Assembly: GCA_021229015.1 (NCBI GenBank)
Contig: CM037782.1
Coordinates: 65,038,108 to 65,102,107, forward strand
Length of the DNA stretch: 64,000 nucleotides
Reading direction: 5' to 3'
From: Solen grandis
Lineage: Eukaryota > Mollusca > Bivalvia > Adapedonta > Solenidae
Shown: one piece after another, positions 1 to 11,526 of the stretch
Numbering within the stretch: the stretch's first letter is position 1
Layout of the letters: each line of letters opens with the position of its first letter
Program-made: the position numbers and the translations under genes
Notes under the pieces: generated by a model
Databases searched by the model: none
What the model saw: the letters and a program-made list of their open reading frames with translations, nothing else
What the model was told of the DNA's origin: nothing

Positions 1-907
1 TGAAAATATAAGTTTGTGCTTAAATAATGAACCAAGTTTTTTGTGAAAATTATATGTTTTTTCCCTCCTTGGTGGTAGAGTTCTTTTCTACCTTGTAAGT
101 GGAGACTGCAGGGGAAATTGACGTTATAGTTAATTTGGATTATCCCCCTTTGTAAATGTGTTATACCTGCATTATCTCCCTTTAGGTTTTAGTATCCCAA
201 TAGCCATCAATTCCATCAAATGAATGCATATAACATCACAATATAAGCTAACAATGGAAATTAAAGGGGCAAATCAACAAGTTATATAGGCACATAAATT
301 ATTTTGATTACCCCCCTTTATTTTGTTTTCATGAGTTATCTCCCCTGAAACAAAAAAATTGTGACTTTCTCCATTTTCTTACAGTGAAGTTTAGATTTCT
401 TTACATAATTTGAAATAGATCATAGACGGCATCTTTCTGACATTGAATTCAGTTTTTTTTTACAGAAATTATATATTTTTTTTAGGCTTTAATGTTTACT
501 TAAATATGATTATCTCTCCTGAATTTAAAAAACTTAAAAAAACTCTCGGTGAAACATTTTTGTTTTGAATGTCTTCAAAGTTTCATAAAAAAATTACCAT
601 CCAGTGGCAAGATATATGGAATATATGGTTATGAGGTACTAATACTTTAAGCAATGTGTTTTACTTGCATTATTATCCTTGGTTAATTTGCTATTCTGTA
701 ATAATCTTTCTTGGTGCTATTCTTGAAATATGTTTGCATTGTCTCCCTTTTCCTTTAATTGGGTTATATCATTCTGCAGATACAAAAGATGTATGTCTCT
801 AGAAAGAGAGAGATTTTATTTAAAGGTTTACAAATTTTACTCCTGATTCCCTTAAGATTCAGCTTTATCTGGCAAGAAAATTGATATCTTTGACACCAAA
901 ATATGTT
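1..907. other. AT-rich non-coding stretch with dispersed repeat
   Basis: No convincing exon. The stretch holds several short motifs of the type attatctccc/gagttatctccc, which I associate with dispersed repeats of bivalves. The part at about 176-360 resembles the last 190 bases of the window (shared words such as attccatcaaa, gcatataac and gagttatctccc), so both ends carry members of one old interspersed family. It could be intron of the acidic gene to the right or intergenic DNA. Confidence 0.4.
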
Positions 908-1149
908 TTAACCCTTTCCCTCATAGAGGACACCATGAAAAGACCTATGTGAACAGCATAAAACCAGATCAGCCTGCGAGTAACTCGCAGGCTGATCAGG
1001 TTTTATGCTGTTCGCTGCTCCTCAGTGGTCTGGAAATGAAGATTTTGTAATTAAATTTGGCAAGGTTTAACTGTGGTTTTCTGCAGATCAGGCTTTATGT
1101 GGTACCTATTGAGTACGTCAAAATGAGTCTATATGAGGGAAAGGGTTAA
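908..1149 (-). mobile_element. TTAA-flanked hairpin MITE, copy 1 (reverse)
   Basis: Non-autonomous DNA element bounded by TTAA on both sides, with terminal inverted repeats CCCTTTCCCTCATA / TATGAGGGAAAGGG. It contains the family's central foldback built around GCCTGCGAGT and its complement. TTAA duplication plus termini starting CCC is the piggyBac pattern, so I infer mobilisation by a piggyBac-type transposase; no transposase is encoded. It lies in reverse orientation relative to the majority of the nine copies in this window. Confidence 0.88.
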
Positions 1150-1529
1150 ATTCACAAATTTAGCATCTTTCACAGTTGCTATATTTAGAAGAAATTATAA
1201 CCAAGGTTACTAAATTCATCACATTTTAGTTGTGTGTTATCACATATTAATGCATTTTGAAATAGTTTTGTAATAAAATCTCTATATAAATTTTGACCTA
1301 CATTATGGATTTTCATATAAATCTGTAGTAAGCAGCCAGTCAGGAGAAAAAGAGGTGGTCACTTAGCTCAGGTGATTGCTATGTAGAGGTCAAATTTTTT
1401 AATGAAAATGCTTAAAGCTGCTTAAACCAGATTAACTGCTTAGTACAGATGGTCCCTGATTCAGGTTAATATACAGTTAACCCGTGGTTAAAACCTGCTG
1501 GTGCCTGGATAGCATAATAATAATGCACT

Positions 1530-1733
1530 TCACACATTGTTTCTTACCAATGTGCCTGGGTTCAATGTCTGGTCATGAGAGTATATATTTGTCGCCTGAC
1601 AAGTGAGTTTTCGCCAGGTTATTCCAGTTTTTCATCCACAAAAGTGACCTTAATTACCTCCACCAGAGCCATCAGAAGTGATTTGTACACGTTGTTAGAA
1701 CTTGTTTTGCAATCAGTGTAAAATAATTAAACA
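1530..1733 (+). mobile_element. tRNA-derived SINE, diverged
   Basis: It has a B-box-like word (gggttcaatgtc) near 1558 and a body. The 3' end near 1690-1733 (gttagaacttgttttgcaat followed by an A-rich tail) matches the ends of the SINEs at 5591 and 15251. The head is degenerate, so the 5' limit is approximate. Confidence 0.5.
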
Positions 1734-2130
1734 TTCCTGTTGTAATGGTGACCTGTTTAAAGCAGCCAATTTTGTAGTTCCAGGAAAAGACATTTTCATA
1801 CATGTTAAGCCTCCATTTAATGACCACCTGCTCCTAGCAGTCACTTGTTCTTGTTCCCTTGACTGGCCTCTTAACACAGGTTTGTCTCTTTATAAAGAGT
1901 AAATATATACTATTAAGTCATTAATTTTCATTAGCATTGAATTTGGTGGAATCTGTCATGAAGTCAATTCCCTCGGTACATATTATTATATTTGTGGATT
2001 CATCTTCTAGAAAACGTGAGGCCTAATTATTACCGGTAAACAGTTTTTGCGGGGATTGATATTTGTGGATGAAATTGTCCACGAAATGGATGAAAATTAG
2101 CCCCAAATGAAAATTAATGATTCTACAGTA

Positions 2131-2820
2131 TACAGTAGAACCTCATTAAACCAAAGTCCTTGGGACCAAGCTGAAAACTTCAAAAAAATGATTATTCGGA
2201 TTAAAAATCTGATGCAAATTTCGGTTTGTGCACGTGCATGTCTGTGTTTTCATTACCAGTGCATATCATGGAAAATGTTATGCCATAAAAATCAGCTATT
2301 AGGACTACATGTATACTATTTGCAAGTTATGAAAAATAATAAAATTATTTCATGCTTCTGATTAACATAATGACATTTACTGTATTTTTACCGTCGATCT
2401 ACAGCTTCAAGTAGCGTCACATGCTGGTGACGAACGCGATTATATTGAATGTACTCAAGATCTGACACCTGGGTTTATTGGCTGGCACTTGCATATTATG
2501 CAACCTGTCTGACATCGATTAGCGTTAATCAACATTTCTGGTCAGTCACATTGACCAACCTAATCTCGAAAAGAGGACTTGCCTGAGCCATAACTCCAGG
2601 TGATGCCGCAAATAAACTTGGTTACTGACCCGATTACGATTAATCACCAAAATTTATGAAAACTGACTTCGAAATAGCTAAAAAATCAAAATAGCAAAAT
2701 TCGAATTTAACATTTTATTTTTAGTTAAAATAACAAGGGAAGAAATCAGGACAGAAAATAAACTTTGAAATGGCGAGGAACTCGGTTTAATGATGTTTGG
2801 TATGGCGAGGTTCTACTGTA
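2131..2820. mobile_element. Tigger/pogo-like non-autonomous DNA transposon
   Basis: About 690 bp between perfect 12-bp terminal inverted repeats CAGTAGAACCTC (from 2133) and GAGGTTCTACTG (to 2818), each flanked by TA. CAG-starting termini of this type with a TA duplication are typical of the Tigger/pogo branch of Tc1/mariner elements. Subterminal sequence next to both ends resembles 'attaaaccaaa' and its complement. No transposase reading frame is present. It sits inside an older AT-rich repeat visible on both sides. Confidence 0.75.
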
Positions 2821-3108
2821 TACTGCAAAAGCATTAATATTCATGGGGCACTAATTTTCACTGATTTTGTGCAGGGTTTTATCCATGAAATTTAACCCCA
2901 ATGAAAATTGATAATTAGAGTTTCAGTTTCCTAGAACATCAATCATCAAATATATATACCCATGGAATTTTTTTTGTACATATGCAGCGAAATTTAATGT
3001 CAGCAAATTATTATGATTTTGCAATATATAAAGTGATGGTGCTGATAGTCAAATAACATGGTACATATATAATCAAAGAAAAAAATACTTTTTATTTGTA
3101 TTATGTAG

Positions 3109-3141
3109 GCTGATCAAACAGACCAGAAACCAGAACAAAAG
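3109..3141 (+). CDS. possible small upstream exon of acidic protein gene
   Basis: A 33-nt open segment follows a pyrimidine-rich stretch ending in AG (ttatgtag) and ends at a GT. It would add eleven residues (ADQTDQKPEQK) in phase 0, compatible with the exon at 3939. The donor (AAG/gtgccc) matches the consensus poorly and the segment is short, so it may be chance. No start codon for the gene is identified. Confidence 0.18.
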
Positions 3142-3409
3142 GTGCCCTATTATCATGTGTAAAGGGTTTAGATAACTTGTAATATTTATGTGGTATCTGG
3201 TACTCGGTTCGTGGTTTTTGATAATGTTCTTACAGGTTTGGGGATGGAAAATAATTATGCTTATCTGTAATTTTCATGCACATATAATTTCTCTAAATTA
3301 AACAGATATGTCCTCCAGTTTCTTGAATACCTGAAGTTCAAAATTAGTCATATTCAAATCCATATTGAATGAATTGTTTGTGCTCTGAGTTTGAGTTTGA
3401 GAGTTATGA

Positions 3410-3610
3410 TTAAGATAATCCATCCATCATTAGATAGTGATCATGGTCCATCAAGTGATCATGGAATATTATAGGAAATGCAAGCCTTTATAGACTTTGA
3501 GCAAAAAAGCCTTTAACTCCAAGTCAGTGGTTACTTGCATTTACACTGAAGTCTTTTTATGCATTTGAAGGACCATGGTTTTTAATTTAATGATGGATGG
3601 ATTACTTTAA
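3410..3610. mobile_element. second TTAA-flanked MITE family, copy 1
   Basis: TTAA at 3410 and at 3607 bracket inverted termini containing TAATCCATCCATCATT and AATGATGGATGGATTA. Inside is a second inverted pair around gatcatggtcc and ggaccatgg. A related copy lies at 8447. Again a piggyBac-type TTAA signature, but the termini are unrelated to the hairpin MITE. Confidence 0.75.
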
Positions 3611-3938
3611 GATCATTTCTTATTTTTGAGAACACTTTTTCTAAATTTTCTATGATCTTATTTTTTTTTTCAAATGTATAATTATTGGGAAATTATGACT
3701 TATATAATAACAAATATGAAAAAAAGATGATGGTACCACAAACATGTATTTATTTCTTCCTTTGGCAGAAATATTTATTTGGAAAACCTTCATTTTAAAG
3801 GTTTCCCTCACTTTGTGTTTCCCTCACAAAGAGTTACCCCATTCTGTGTGTGTAAAAAAAAATGTAATATGAATTAATAAACAGTTGTCATTGGGAATTG
3901 TTACTAACATTTTGACACTTTATGCTCAAACCAACTAG

Positions 3939-4025
3939 TTGGATAAAATTGAGGAATCAAATGATGTGGAGGAAGATCAACAGGAAGACAACGTTGAAGA
4001 GGAAGTGGGGGTTGAAGGTGACGGG
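3939..4025 (+). CDS. exon of uncharacterised acidic protein
   Basis: An 87-nt open segment (29 codons, phase 0 at both ends) lies between an acceptor AG (ccaactag) and a strong donor (GGG/gtaagg). It encodes a Glu/Asp-rich peptide (LDKIEESNDVEEDQQEDN, then more acidic residues). The acidic composition, strand and phase agree with the much longer exon at 5839, so I treat both as one gene. I do not recognise the protein. High acidity and lack of hydrophobic residues suggest an intrinsically disordered segment. The start codon and earlier exons are not found; they may lie left of the window. The acceptor has a weak pyrimidine tract, which lowers confidence. Confidence 0.45.
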
Positions 4026-4659
4026 GTAAGGCTGAGTATTGTAGAGTGCATGTTGTTATTCATGCCATTACCCCTCCCATCTGCTAATGGAACCATCCAG
4101 TTCTAATAAGAGTTACTTCCCTTTCATTTGCTAATGGAAACATCCAGTTTTACTAAGAGATACTTTTTTTTTGTTTGCTAAGATCTAGTAAGAGTTATTG
4201 CCCTTTATTTGCTTATGAAACCATCACGTTCAAAGACAGGAATTACTTTTTTACAGTTTAAAAAATATGAGCTCTAATTACAAACAATTCAGATCAGTGA
4301 CTTTTTATTAATACAGATAAAAAGTATATATAATTAATTACTAAGTAATATCTCTCAGAATTTTTGTTATTTTCAAATGGAAAATAGTATACTGAAATAT
4401 AATATACATTATTTTATTTTGATAATATTTGGAAAAAAATAAAATAAAAATAAGCTTACATTAAATAATAACATTAGATCCAGAATAGCTAAGGCTATGA
4501 TTAGATTCTGAAAGGTGAATCTGGAAAAAGATTTCTTTTATTCTTCCTTTTTTTTTCTGTTAATCTGGTAGTGAATCAGAGATTTAGATGTTTTAGTGGT
4601 TTTAATTTTGAGCCTCTAGTGCTCGGAATGAACTCCCAGTTTTTCCTGTAGAGAATTTT

Positions 4660-4850
4660 GCTGCATGATAGTGGATAGCTACCTTGAAAGATGGTCCCAG
4701 AGTTTATTTTGAACCCAGAATGGATGACTTTGTGTTGGAGTCCCACTTGGGGAAGGGGAGATTTTTTCATGACCTTCCCAAATGCAACCAATCTCCAGGA
4801 ACTGTTATGATAGTTAAACATAATTTTTTTAGAGCTTGTCATACGATTTT
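4660..4850 (+). mobile_element. probable degenerate SINE
   Basis: The words gtcccacttgggga and tttttcatgaccttcccaaatgc resemble the SINE copies at 5591 and 18217, which share 'tttatgaccttcacaagtgc' and 'tttcatgacttcc'. The tRNA-like head is badly decayed. Short reading frames here on both strands are not genes. Confidence 0.35.
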
Positions 4851-5590
4851 ACGAATTCAGTTTATAACAATAATAATAATGAAAATAAAATGACAGAGTT
4901 TGTTTTTCAGTCTTCATTTCATTATAAAATGATTTATCTTTGTAAGATAATATGAGGGTTTTCATAAGCATGCATTAAATGATAACATTTTAATATTTCA
5001 TATCATATAACACACACTACTAATTTGTTTGTTTTTATAATACTTGACTAAGTTGCAGCCATTTTTGTTGAATTTAACCTTTTTCCCAAATTCACTGATA
5101 CCTTACTAGACAAAATGATTTAAAAAAAAATATTTTAAAAGAATTGATGAAAAATTCTGTATGAGTTTTCCTTTTTTTTTTTTTATAATTTTACACATGC
5201 AATATTAACATGGCTGATAACTCTTTTAAAACTTACACAATTGTATAATGATAGAGTTACATCCCCTTCTTTATAAAAGTTTCACTTGAGTAGTAGTGTG
5301 GCATTTTTAACTGTGAACTAGATAAGAGAAATATTTTCATAGAATATCAACACTTTTTCAGTAAACAGGTTTCAAAAATGTACGCAAATGGAAAGAACAC
5401 ATACTGTCATTTATAGTAAATTTGTCCTTAATCCTTGTGGATCAAAGAAGACAGATAGGTCTTCAATATAAAACGTTTATATTTCAAAAACTTATGGTTG
5501 ATTTTTTTATCCCTCACGTTGAATATTAAAAAGCAGATATTTCTCAGTTATTGCTGAATGCCTGAGAATAAGTATGGAGCATTTGTTCTT

Positions 5591-5762
5591 GAAGGCACCA
5601 TGGTCAAATGGTAACTTACATACCTGTGGATCCAAAGTTTATAGCTTTGATCCCCATTGGTGCAAGAACCTTTTATGACCTTCACAAGTGCAAAATCAGA
5701 TCATCAATATAGATTAGTATAAATTGTAAGAACTTGTTTCCCAACAGACGTAAAAGAAAATA
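5591..5762 (+). mobile_element. tRNA-derived SINE (family 1)
   Basis: A tRNA-like head contains 'catggtcaaatggtaac' (A-box region) and 'gctttgatccccat' (B-box region). It is followed by a body with 'ttatgacctt' and the family end 'gtaagaacttgtttcccaac', then an A-rich tail. Family members at 11090, 15251 and 18217 share these blocks in the same order. Confidence 0.65.
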
Positions 5763-5838
5763 CCTTTAATCTTAATCTTGACATAATTTTATAACATTCA
5801 GGAAGAAAGTATACTAAAAAATTAAACATTTTTTCTAG

Positions 5839-6364
5839 CAAAACAGCAAAACCTTAAGGTCTTCTCTGAGAGCTAGTATAGACAAAGTCACAGAGTCCCC
5901 TGAAGAGGATGCCACTGAAAGAGGACCTGTAAGATTTGCAATTAGCCCTGATGAGGAATGGAAGATCACCATAATTTCTGAGCCCTACAAGCTACTTCAT
6001 GAGCTGTCTGACGTTCAGAGTTCATTTGATGATGCTGGCAGTAACTTTGAGATGGATTCTCAAGTTGATGATGCTGATGTTGAGAGTAATGCAGAAGATA
6101 ATGATTTTGAAGATGGAGATGCAGAAGACGATGTTAATGCCAAACAACATGCTTGTGAAGTTGATGAAGATGAAGTTGATGAAGAAGAATTTGATGAAAA
6201 AACTGCTGTGTCTGAAAATGTTGATAAAGATTCTGAGTCCAAGGTTGAAGACTCTGATAAAGTCAACAAAACAGAAGATCAGTATCCTCTTGCTGAAGAT
6301 GGTCATAATGAAACAAATGAATCACCAGTTGAATTAGCCATGAATGCCTTTGATGAAGCTAAGA
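5839..6364 (+). CDS. long exon of acidic, low-complexity protein, cut by gap
   Basis: Open for 175 codons from an acceptor at 5837-5838 (tttttctag) to the assembly gap, in phase with the exon at 3939. The first ~65 residues are mixed (around TLRSSLRASIDKVTESPEED and EEWKITIISEPYKLLHELSD) and may include a small folded or helical part. The remainder is dominated by Asp, Glu, Val and Ala in loose repeats (VDDADVE, FEDGDAED, VDEDEVDEEEFDEK). No transmembrane segment or catalytic motif is visible, and I cannot assign a family. Acidic repeats of this kind occur in nucleolar, chromatin, cytoskeletal and calcium-binding proteins, so function is open. A possible internal donor (CCT/gtaaga at 5930) is probably not used, because the frame stays open with the same acidic composition. 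The 3' part is missing in the gap. Confidence 0.62.
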
Positions 6365-6464
6365 NNNNNNNNNNNNNNNNNNNNNNNNNNNNNNNNNNNN
6401 NNNNNNNNNNNNNNNNNNNNNNNNNNNNNNNNNNNNNNNNNNNNNNNNNNNNNNNNNNNNNNNN
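6365..6464. other. assembly gap (100 N)
   Basis: Exactly 100 Ns, the usual placeholder for a gap of unknown size. It interrupts the acidic exon at its 3' side. No continuation of that reading frame is recognisable after the gap. Apparent reading frames spanning the Ns are artefacts. Confidence 0.99.
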
Positions 6465-7504
6465 CATGTAACCAAAGTTTCCAAACTGAATCTTTATGAA
6501 GCAATTCCTTGGATAATCATTTTGCAAAACATGCCTGAAATTATCATCATAATGTATTTGTGTCAGTTTACCACCCCCCCCCCCCCCCCCCCCCCTTCCT
6601 TCCCACTGGCATAGGCTGAATAACACCAGATGGCGTCCCCCTGATTTTACGATTACGCTAACACTCCCTGACTCAATATTTAACACTACAATGATACATT
6701 TGTCTCCCCTAATTCTAGACCTCAGACTATCAATTTTTTTCACCCTTGCATTCTTAGCACTGAAAACAAAGCTCAGAAATTTAAAAGTAATTCTGGACTC
6801 TTAATGAAATACCACGCAATCTATATTTAATTAAGATCTTCAATACTAATTAGGATCAGTTCGACACTGAAGAAACAACTGCTAAGGAGGGCATAATACG
6901 CTTCAAATCTAATAATTGCGACTATCTAAAATCACACGTGTTTCTAATTTCCTATCTCTCTCTCTTACTCTTCACTGAGGAAAACCACAAACAGACAGAG
7001 ACTGATATATTATTATCTACAAGCAAACCCCTCTCTTTGTCTTTCAGGGTCTGACATCATCCAGTACTGACCTAAATAGGGGAGAGAAATACTTTTGTAA
7101 GGCTTTTCCCTCCTTTACTTCTCCTGGTTTTCTTTCTCTATTTTTCTCTGAAAATATTTCCTTCTTTTTCTCTGAAATCTACCTATAATCTATTCCTAAA
7201 TCATTTTTTCAATTTTTCAACAATCCAAGATTATGATGGAGCACCAATTTCTGTTGACTTTGTAGTGTGTGTATCATCCACAAAAATTAACCTTCATGAA
7301 AATCATTCATTTAACAGACCTTGTGTTTTCTAAAATATGTATCCACAAAATTTGATAAACATACCCTCAAAATTTTCTTTAGTGCATAAACAACAAAAAT
7401 TTATATCAACAAATAATAACGATTTTACATGATTTTATCATTTTAATTACTCTGTGTTTTCAAGACATTTACCCAAACATTGGCCATTAATCTTCTTAGT
7501 CTTA
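6465..7504. other. non-coding stretch with poly-C tract
   Basis: No exon is supported. A run of 22 C at 6574-6595 gives a Gly-rich artefactual reading frame on the - strand. A pyrimidine-rich patch at 7080-7160 and AT-rich sequence follow. 'atccacaaaaatt' and 'atccacaaaattt' near 7280-7350 resemble the repeat that flanks the Tigger-like element at 2131. Confidence 0.5.
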
Positions 7505-7746
7505 TTAACCCTTTCCCTCATATAGACTCATTTTGACGCACTCAATAGGTACCACATAAAGCCTGATCTGCAGAAAGCCAAACTCAAACCTTACCAAATT
7601 TAATTGTAAAATCCTCATTTCCAGACCACTGAGGAGCAGCAAACAGCATAAAACCTGATCAGCCTGCGACTTACTCGCAGGCTGATCTGGTTTTATGCTG
7701 TTCGCATAGGTCTTTTCATGGTTTCCTCTATGAGGGAAAGGGTTAA
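7505..7746 (+). mobile_element. TTAA-flanked hairpin MITE, copy 2
   Basis: TTAA 7505-7508 and 7743-7746 enclose intact CCCTTTCCCTCATA-type inverted ends. The hairpin arm is slightly changed (gcctgcgact against the usual gcctgcgagt). Confidence 0.9.
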
Positions 7747-8446
7747 ACCAAACATTTCATGCCCATCATGAGATGCAGCAATGCCTTTCACCAAACTAAC
7801 TGACCCTCATAATGACCCCTGCATGTACTATCAAGTTAGATGAGACCCAGCATTTAGCTGATGAGCCTTTTTTCCACACCATTTATTTCCTCCATACATG
7901 ACATCCAAAGTGATGGCTCCTCAAACATTCTGACCCAATTCTGTTTTACCACAGAAATTCTGGAAGAAGTTATTCAGGTTGTAAACAAGAAGAAGTATGA
8001 ACAAATAGAATACCTGTGCATTTCTACAAAGACATTCTGATTTGCTTTCATATATGTTAAAATAATAAACACCAAGAGAATGAAGACCTGGACGTTAAGC
8101 ATGTATTTCTGTAGAATTTATTTTGATTATTTCCTATTTTCAATGCAATTCAATCAAGACCAAATTAAACGGAACAAAGAGATGGGACTTAATACACAAG
8201 AATAATTAATTCCTAGAAATCCACAAAAAATAATTCAATTAATAATTAATCAAAGGATGAAATATATTTGTGGTTTCCTTCCTTGGCTCCTCTCTTGGAA
8301 AACAATTACTGATGATAAAAAATTAATATATTGACAATATACTTAATCACCAAAGATTATATAAATACCTAAACAAACATTGCATACTTAGAATCAGATA
8401 CTATATTCTTTTAATGGGGAAAACACACAAATCTAAAATTAATCCA

Positions 8447-8637
8447 TTAAGGTAATCCATCCATCATTGAATTGTGATCATGGTCCATCAAGTAATCATG
8501 CAATGTTATAGTAAGTGCAAGACTTTGAGCAAATGAGCATGTAACTCTCAATTCAATGGATGCTTGCATCCACACTGAAGTCTTTTTGAGCATTTAAAGG
8601 ACCATGATTATGATTCAATGATGAATAAATTACCATA
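8447..8637. mobile_element. second TTAA-flanked MITE family, copy 2
   Basis: The left end TTAA plus GGTAATCCATCCATCATT is intact. The right end is decayed (aatgatgaataaattacc) and its TTAA is lost. The interior aligns by eye to the copy at 3410 (gatcatggtccatcaag; cactgaagtctttttgagc). Confidence 0.65.
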
Positions 8638-9106
8638 CGGCAAATACAGAAATTGTTTTTTAACCTATAGTGACCCCATTAATTATGGTTGGCAAACCAA
8701 CAAACATTTTAAATGTCACTATCTACCATGTAATAATACATCAAAAAATGGCCAAACCAAACAACAAAGCTACTCTTGGTGTAGCACAAAGACACGCTTA
8801 TCAAGGCAATCTCAAAGAAACAAGCAAACAACTAGTTTCTCAGGCCCTTCAAAACATCCATGAAAGGCAAGGATCATGTCCGAATCAACCATTAGCATAA
8901 TCTTTATCAACCAAAGAAAAGATACTTAAAGAAGTAAATCAGTTCATTACAACAAATCTACTTCAGACAAAAGAAACCATATTGTATTAACACATTTTTT
9001 AGGTCTTTATTAAATTATATGCAAAAATAAAAAAGACCAACAGACAACATACAATGCATCTAGACCAGTCAGATTATAGAGGCAGATGACTGTAAATCTA
9101 GGAAAT

Positions 9107-11064
9107 GGGTCCTTAAAAATGGTGGTCTAAATAGTAAGATGGTCTTTATAGAAGGTTTTGATGTGGAGATCTCAAAAATAAGGTGATCCTAATTATACTG
9201 AAGTTGCCTTTACATGAGGTTTTACTATAGTAAAGAGACCTAATATATTGAGGTGATCTATACATGAGGTTTAACTATAGTAGAGGGTCCTAATATATTG
9301 AGGTGGTCTTTACATGAGGTTTAACTATAGTAGTGGGTCCTAATATATTGAGGTGGTCTTTACATGAGGTTTAACTAATAAGGTGATCCTAATTATACTG
9401 AAGTTGCCTTTACATGAGGTTTAACTATAGTAGAGGGTCCTAATATATTGAGGTGATCTTTACATGAGGTTTAACTATAGTAGAGGGTCCTAATATATTG
9501 AGGTGATCTTTACATGAGGTTTAACTATAGTAGAGGGTCCTAATATATTGAGATGATCTATACATGAGGTTTTACTATAGTAGAGGGTCCTAATATATTG
9601 AGGTGATCTATACATGAGGTTTTACTATAGTAGAGGGTCCTAATATATTGAGGTGGTCTATACATGAGGTTTAACTATAGTAGAGGGTCCTAATATAATG
9701 AGGTGGTCTATACATGAGGTTTAACTATAGTAGAGGGTCCTAATATATTGAGATGATCTATACATGAGGTTTAACTATAGTAGAGGGTCCTAATATATTG
9801 AGGTGATCTATACATGAGGTTTAACTATAGTAGAGGGTCCTAATATATTGAGGTGATCTTTACATGAGGTTTAACTATAGTAGAGGGTCCTAATATAATG
9901 AGGTGATCTATACATGAGGTTTAACTATAGTAGAGGGTCCTAATATATTGAGGTGATCTATACATGAGGTTTAACTATAGTAGAGGGTCCTAATATATTG
10001 AGATGATCTATACATGAGGTTTTACTATAGTAGAGGGTCCTAATATATTGAGGTGATCTATACATGAGGTTTAACTATAGTAGAGGGTCCTAATATATTG
10101 AGGTGATCTTTACATGAGGTTTAACTATAGTAGAGGGTCCTAATATATTGAGGTGATCTTTACATGAGGTTTAACTATAGTAGAGGGTCCTAATATAATG
10201 AGGTGATCTTTACATGAGGTTTTACTATAGTAGAGGGTCCTAATATATTGAGGTGATCTATACATGAGGTTTAACTATAGTAGAGGGTCCTAATATATTG
10301 AGGTGATCTTTACATGAGGTTTAACTATAGTAGAGGGTCCTAATATATTGGGGTGGTCTATACATGAGGTTTAACTATAGTAGAGGGTCCTAATATATTG
10401 AGGTGATCTTTACATGAGGTTTAACTATAGTAGAGGGTCCTAATATATTGAGGTGGTCTTTACATGAGGTTTAACTATAGTAGAGGGTCCTAATATAATG
10501 AGGTGATCTTTACATGAGGTTTAACTATAGTAGAGGGTCCTAATATATTGGGGTGGTCTTTACATGAGGTTTAACTATAGTAGAGGGTCCTAATATATTG
10601 AGGTGATCTTTACATGAGGTTTAACTATAGTAGAGGGTCCTAATATATTGAGGTGATCTTTACATGAGGTTTAACTATAGTAGAGGGTCCTAATATATTG
10701 AGGTGATCTATACATGAGGTTTAACTATAGTAGAGGGTCCTAATATATTAAGGTGATCTTTACATGAGGTTTAACTAGAGTAGAGGGTCCTAATATATTG
10801 AGGTGGTCTTTACTGTCAATAGAGAGATGGTCCTAATACTGAGGTGGTCTTTATAAGTTTTACTGTCAATAGAGAGATGGGCCTAATATGCAGATATTTT
10901 AATAATGTGAAGATCCTTAGACTGAGGGTCTTTATATAGACAAATGTTTCACTGTCAAGGTCTTAACTGTAAGGTGGTCTTTATTCAAAGGTAGTCTAAA
11001 TATGGATCTTCCTAAGGTGGTCACAATATTCAGGTTGTCCTTGTAATGAAGTAGTCTTATATGA
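9107..11064. repeat. 50-bp satellite array
   Basis: The motif tacatgaggt recurs every 50 bases from 9211 to 10761: 32 units with no length change. Units differ mainly by substitutions at a few sites (gatcta/gatctt, ttaac/tttac, tatattg/tataatg). The edges at 9107-9180 and 10813-11064 are degenerate, with words such as 'gtggtcttta' and 'gttttactgtcaatag'. The unit matches the end of the single-copy MITE at 57854 (ggtggtatttatataaggtttta), suggesting amplification of a transposon end. There are no unique spacers, so this is not a CRISPR array. Confidence 0.95.
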
Positions 11065-11089
11065 GGTCTACAACATGTCAGCAACAATT

Positions 11090-11245
11090 TAATTTAGTTA
11101 TAAACTTATTTATTTTATGTTGTTCCTGCAACGCATACTAATCCCTCTTGACTGCTCCTGGATTGGACCAGTACTTTTCAATTATCCTTACCACCCCACG
11201 GGGTTCAAACCCACAACCTTCGGATCCACAGTGCGGTATTTCTTG
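11090..11245 (-). mobile_element. tRNA-derived SINE (family 1), reverse
   Basis: On the - strand the order is 'gatccgaaggttgtgggttt' with B-box-like 'ggtttgaacccc', then 'gtactggtccaatccaggag', then 'cataaaataaataag' as tail, the same order as the copy at 15251. Confidence 0.65.
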
Positions 11246-11526
11246 TTTTATCAATCATCAAAATTTCACCATGGGTTACAGGAAACAAATCTTGTCCCAA
11301 CATTTTAAACTCCTAAATTTCACAAATTAGCAGAGAACTTTAATTTGTTTTCACAAAAATAACTGAGGCTGCCAAAACAAAAGAAAAGAAAAATGTTAGA
11401 AATACAGGGTCAAAAAACAATCACATGGCCGCATAAAAAAAACAATATAAACAACAATAAAAAACATGATAAACAATCCAATAGCCAAAGCTCTGATGCT
11501 AAACACTCAGAGTGAAAAGCTCAAGT

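Noticed and set aside
6303..6743. 146-codon - strand frame across the gap
   Set aside because: Runs through Ns and a poly-C tract and is the antisense shadow of the acidic exon.
9107..11064. Regular repeats resembling a CRISPR array
   Set aside because: The whole 50-bp unit repeats, without unique spacers, in a eukaryotic context.
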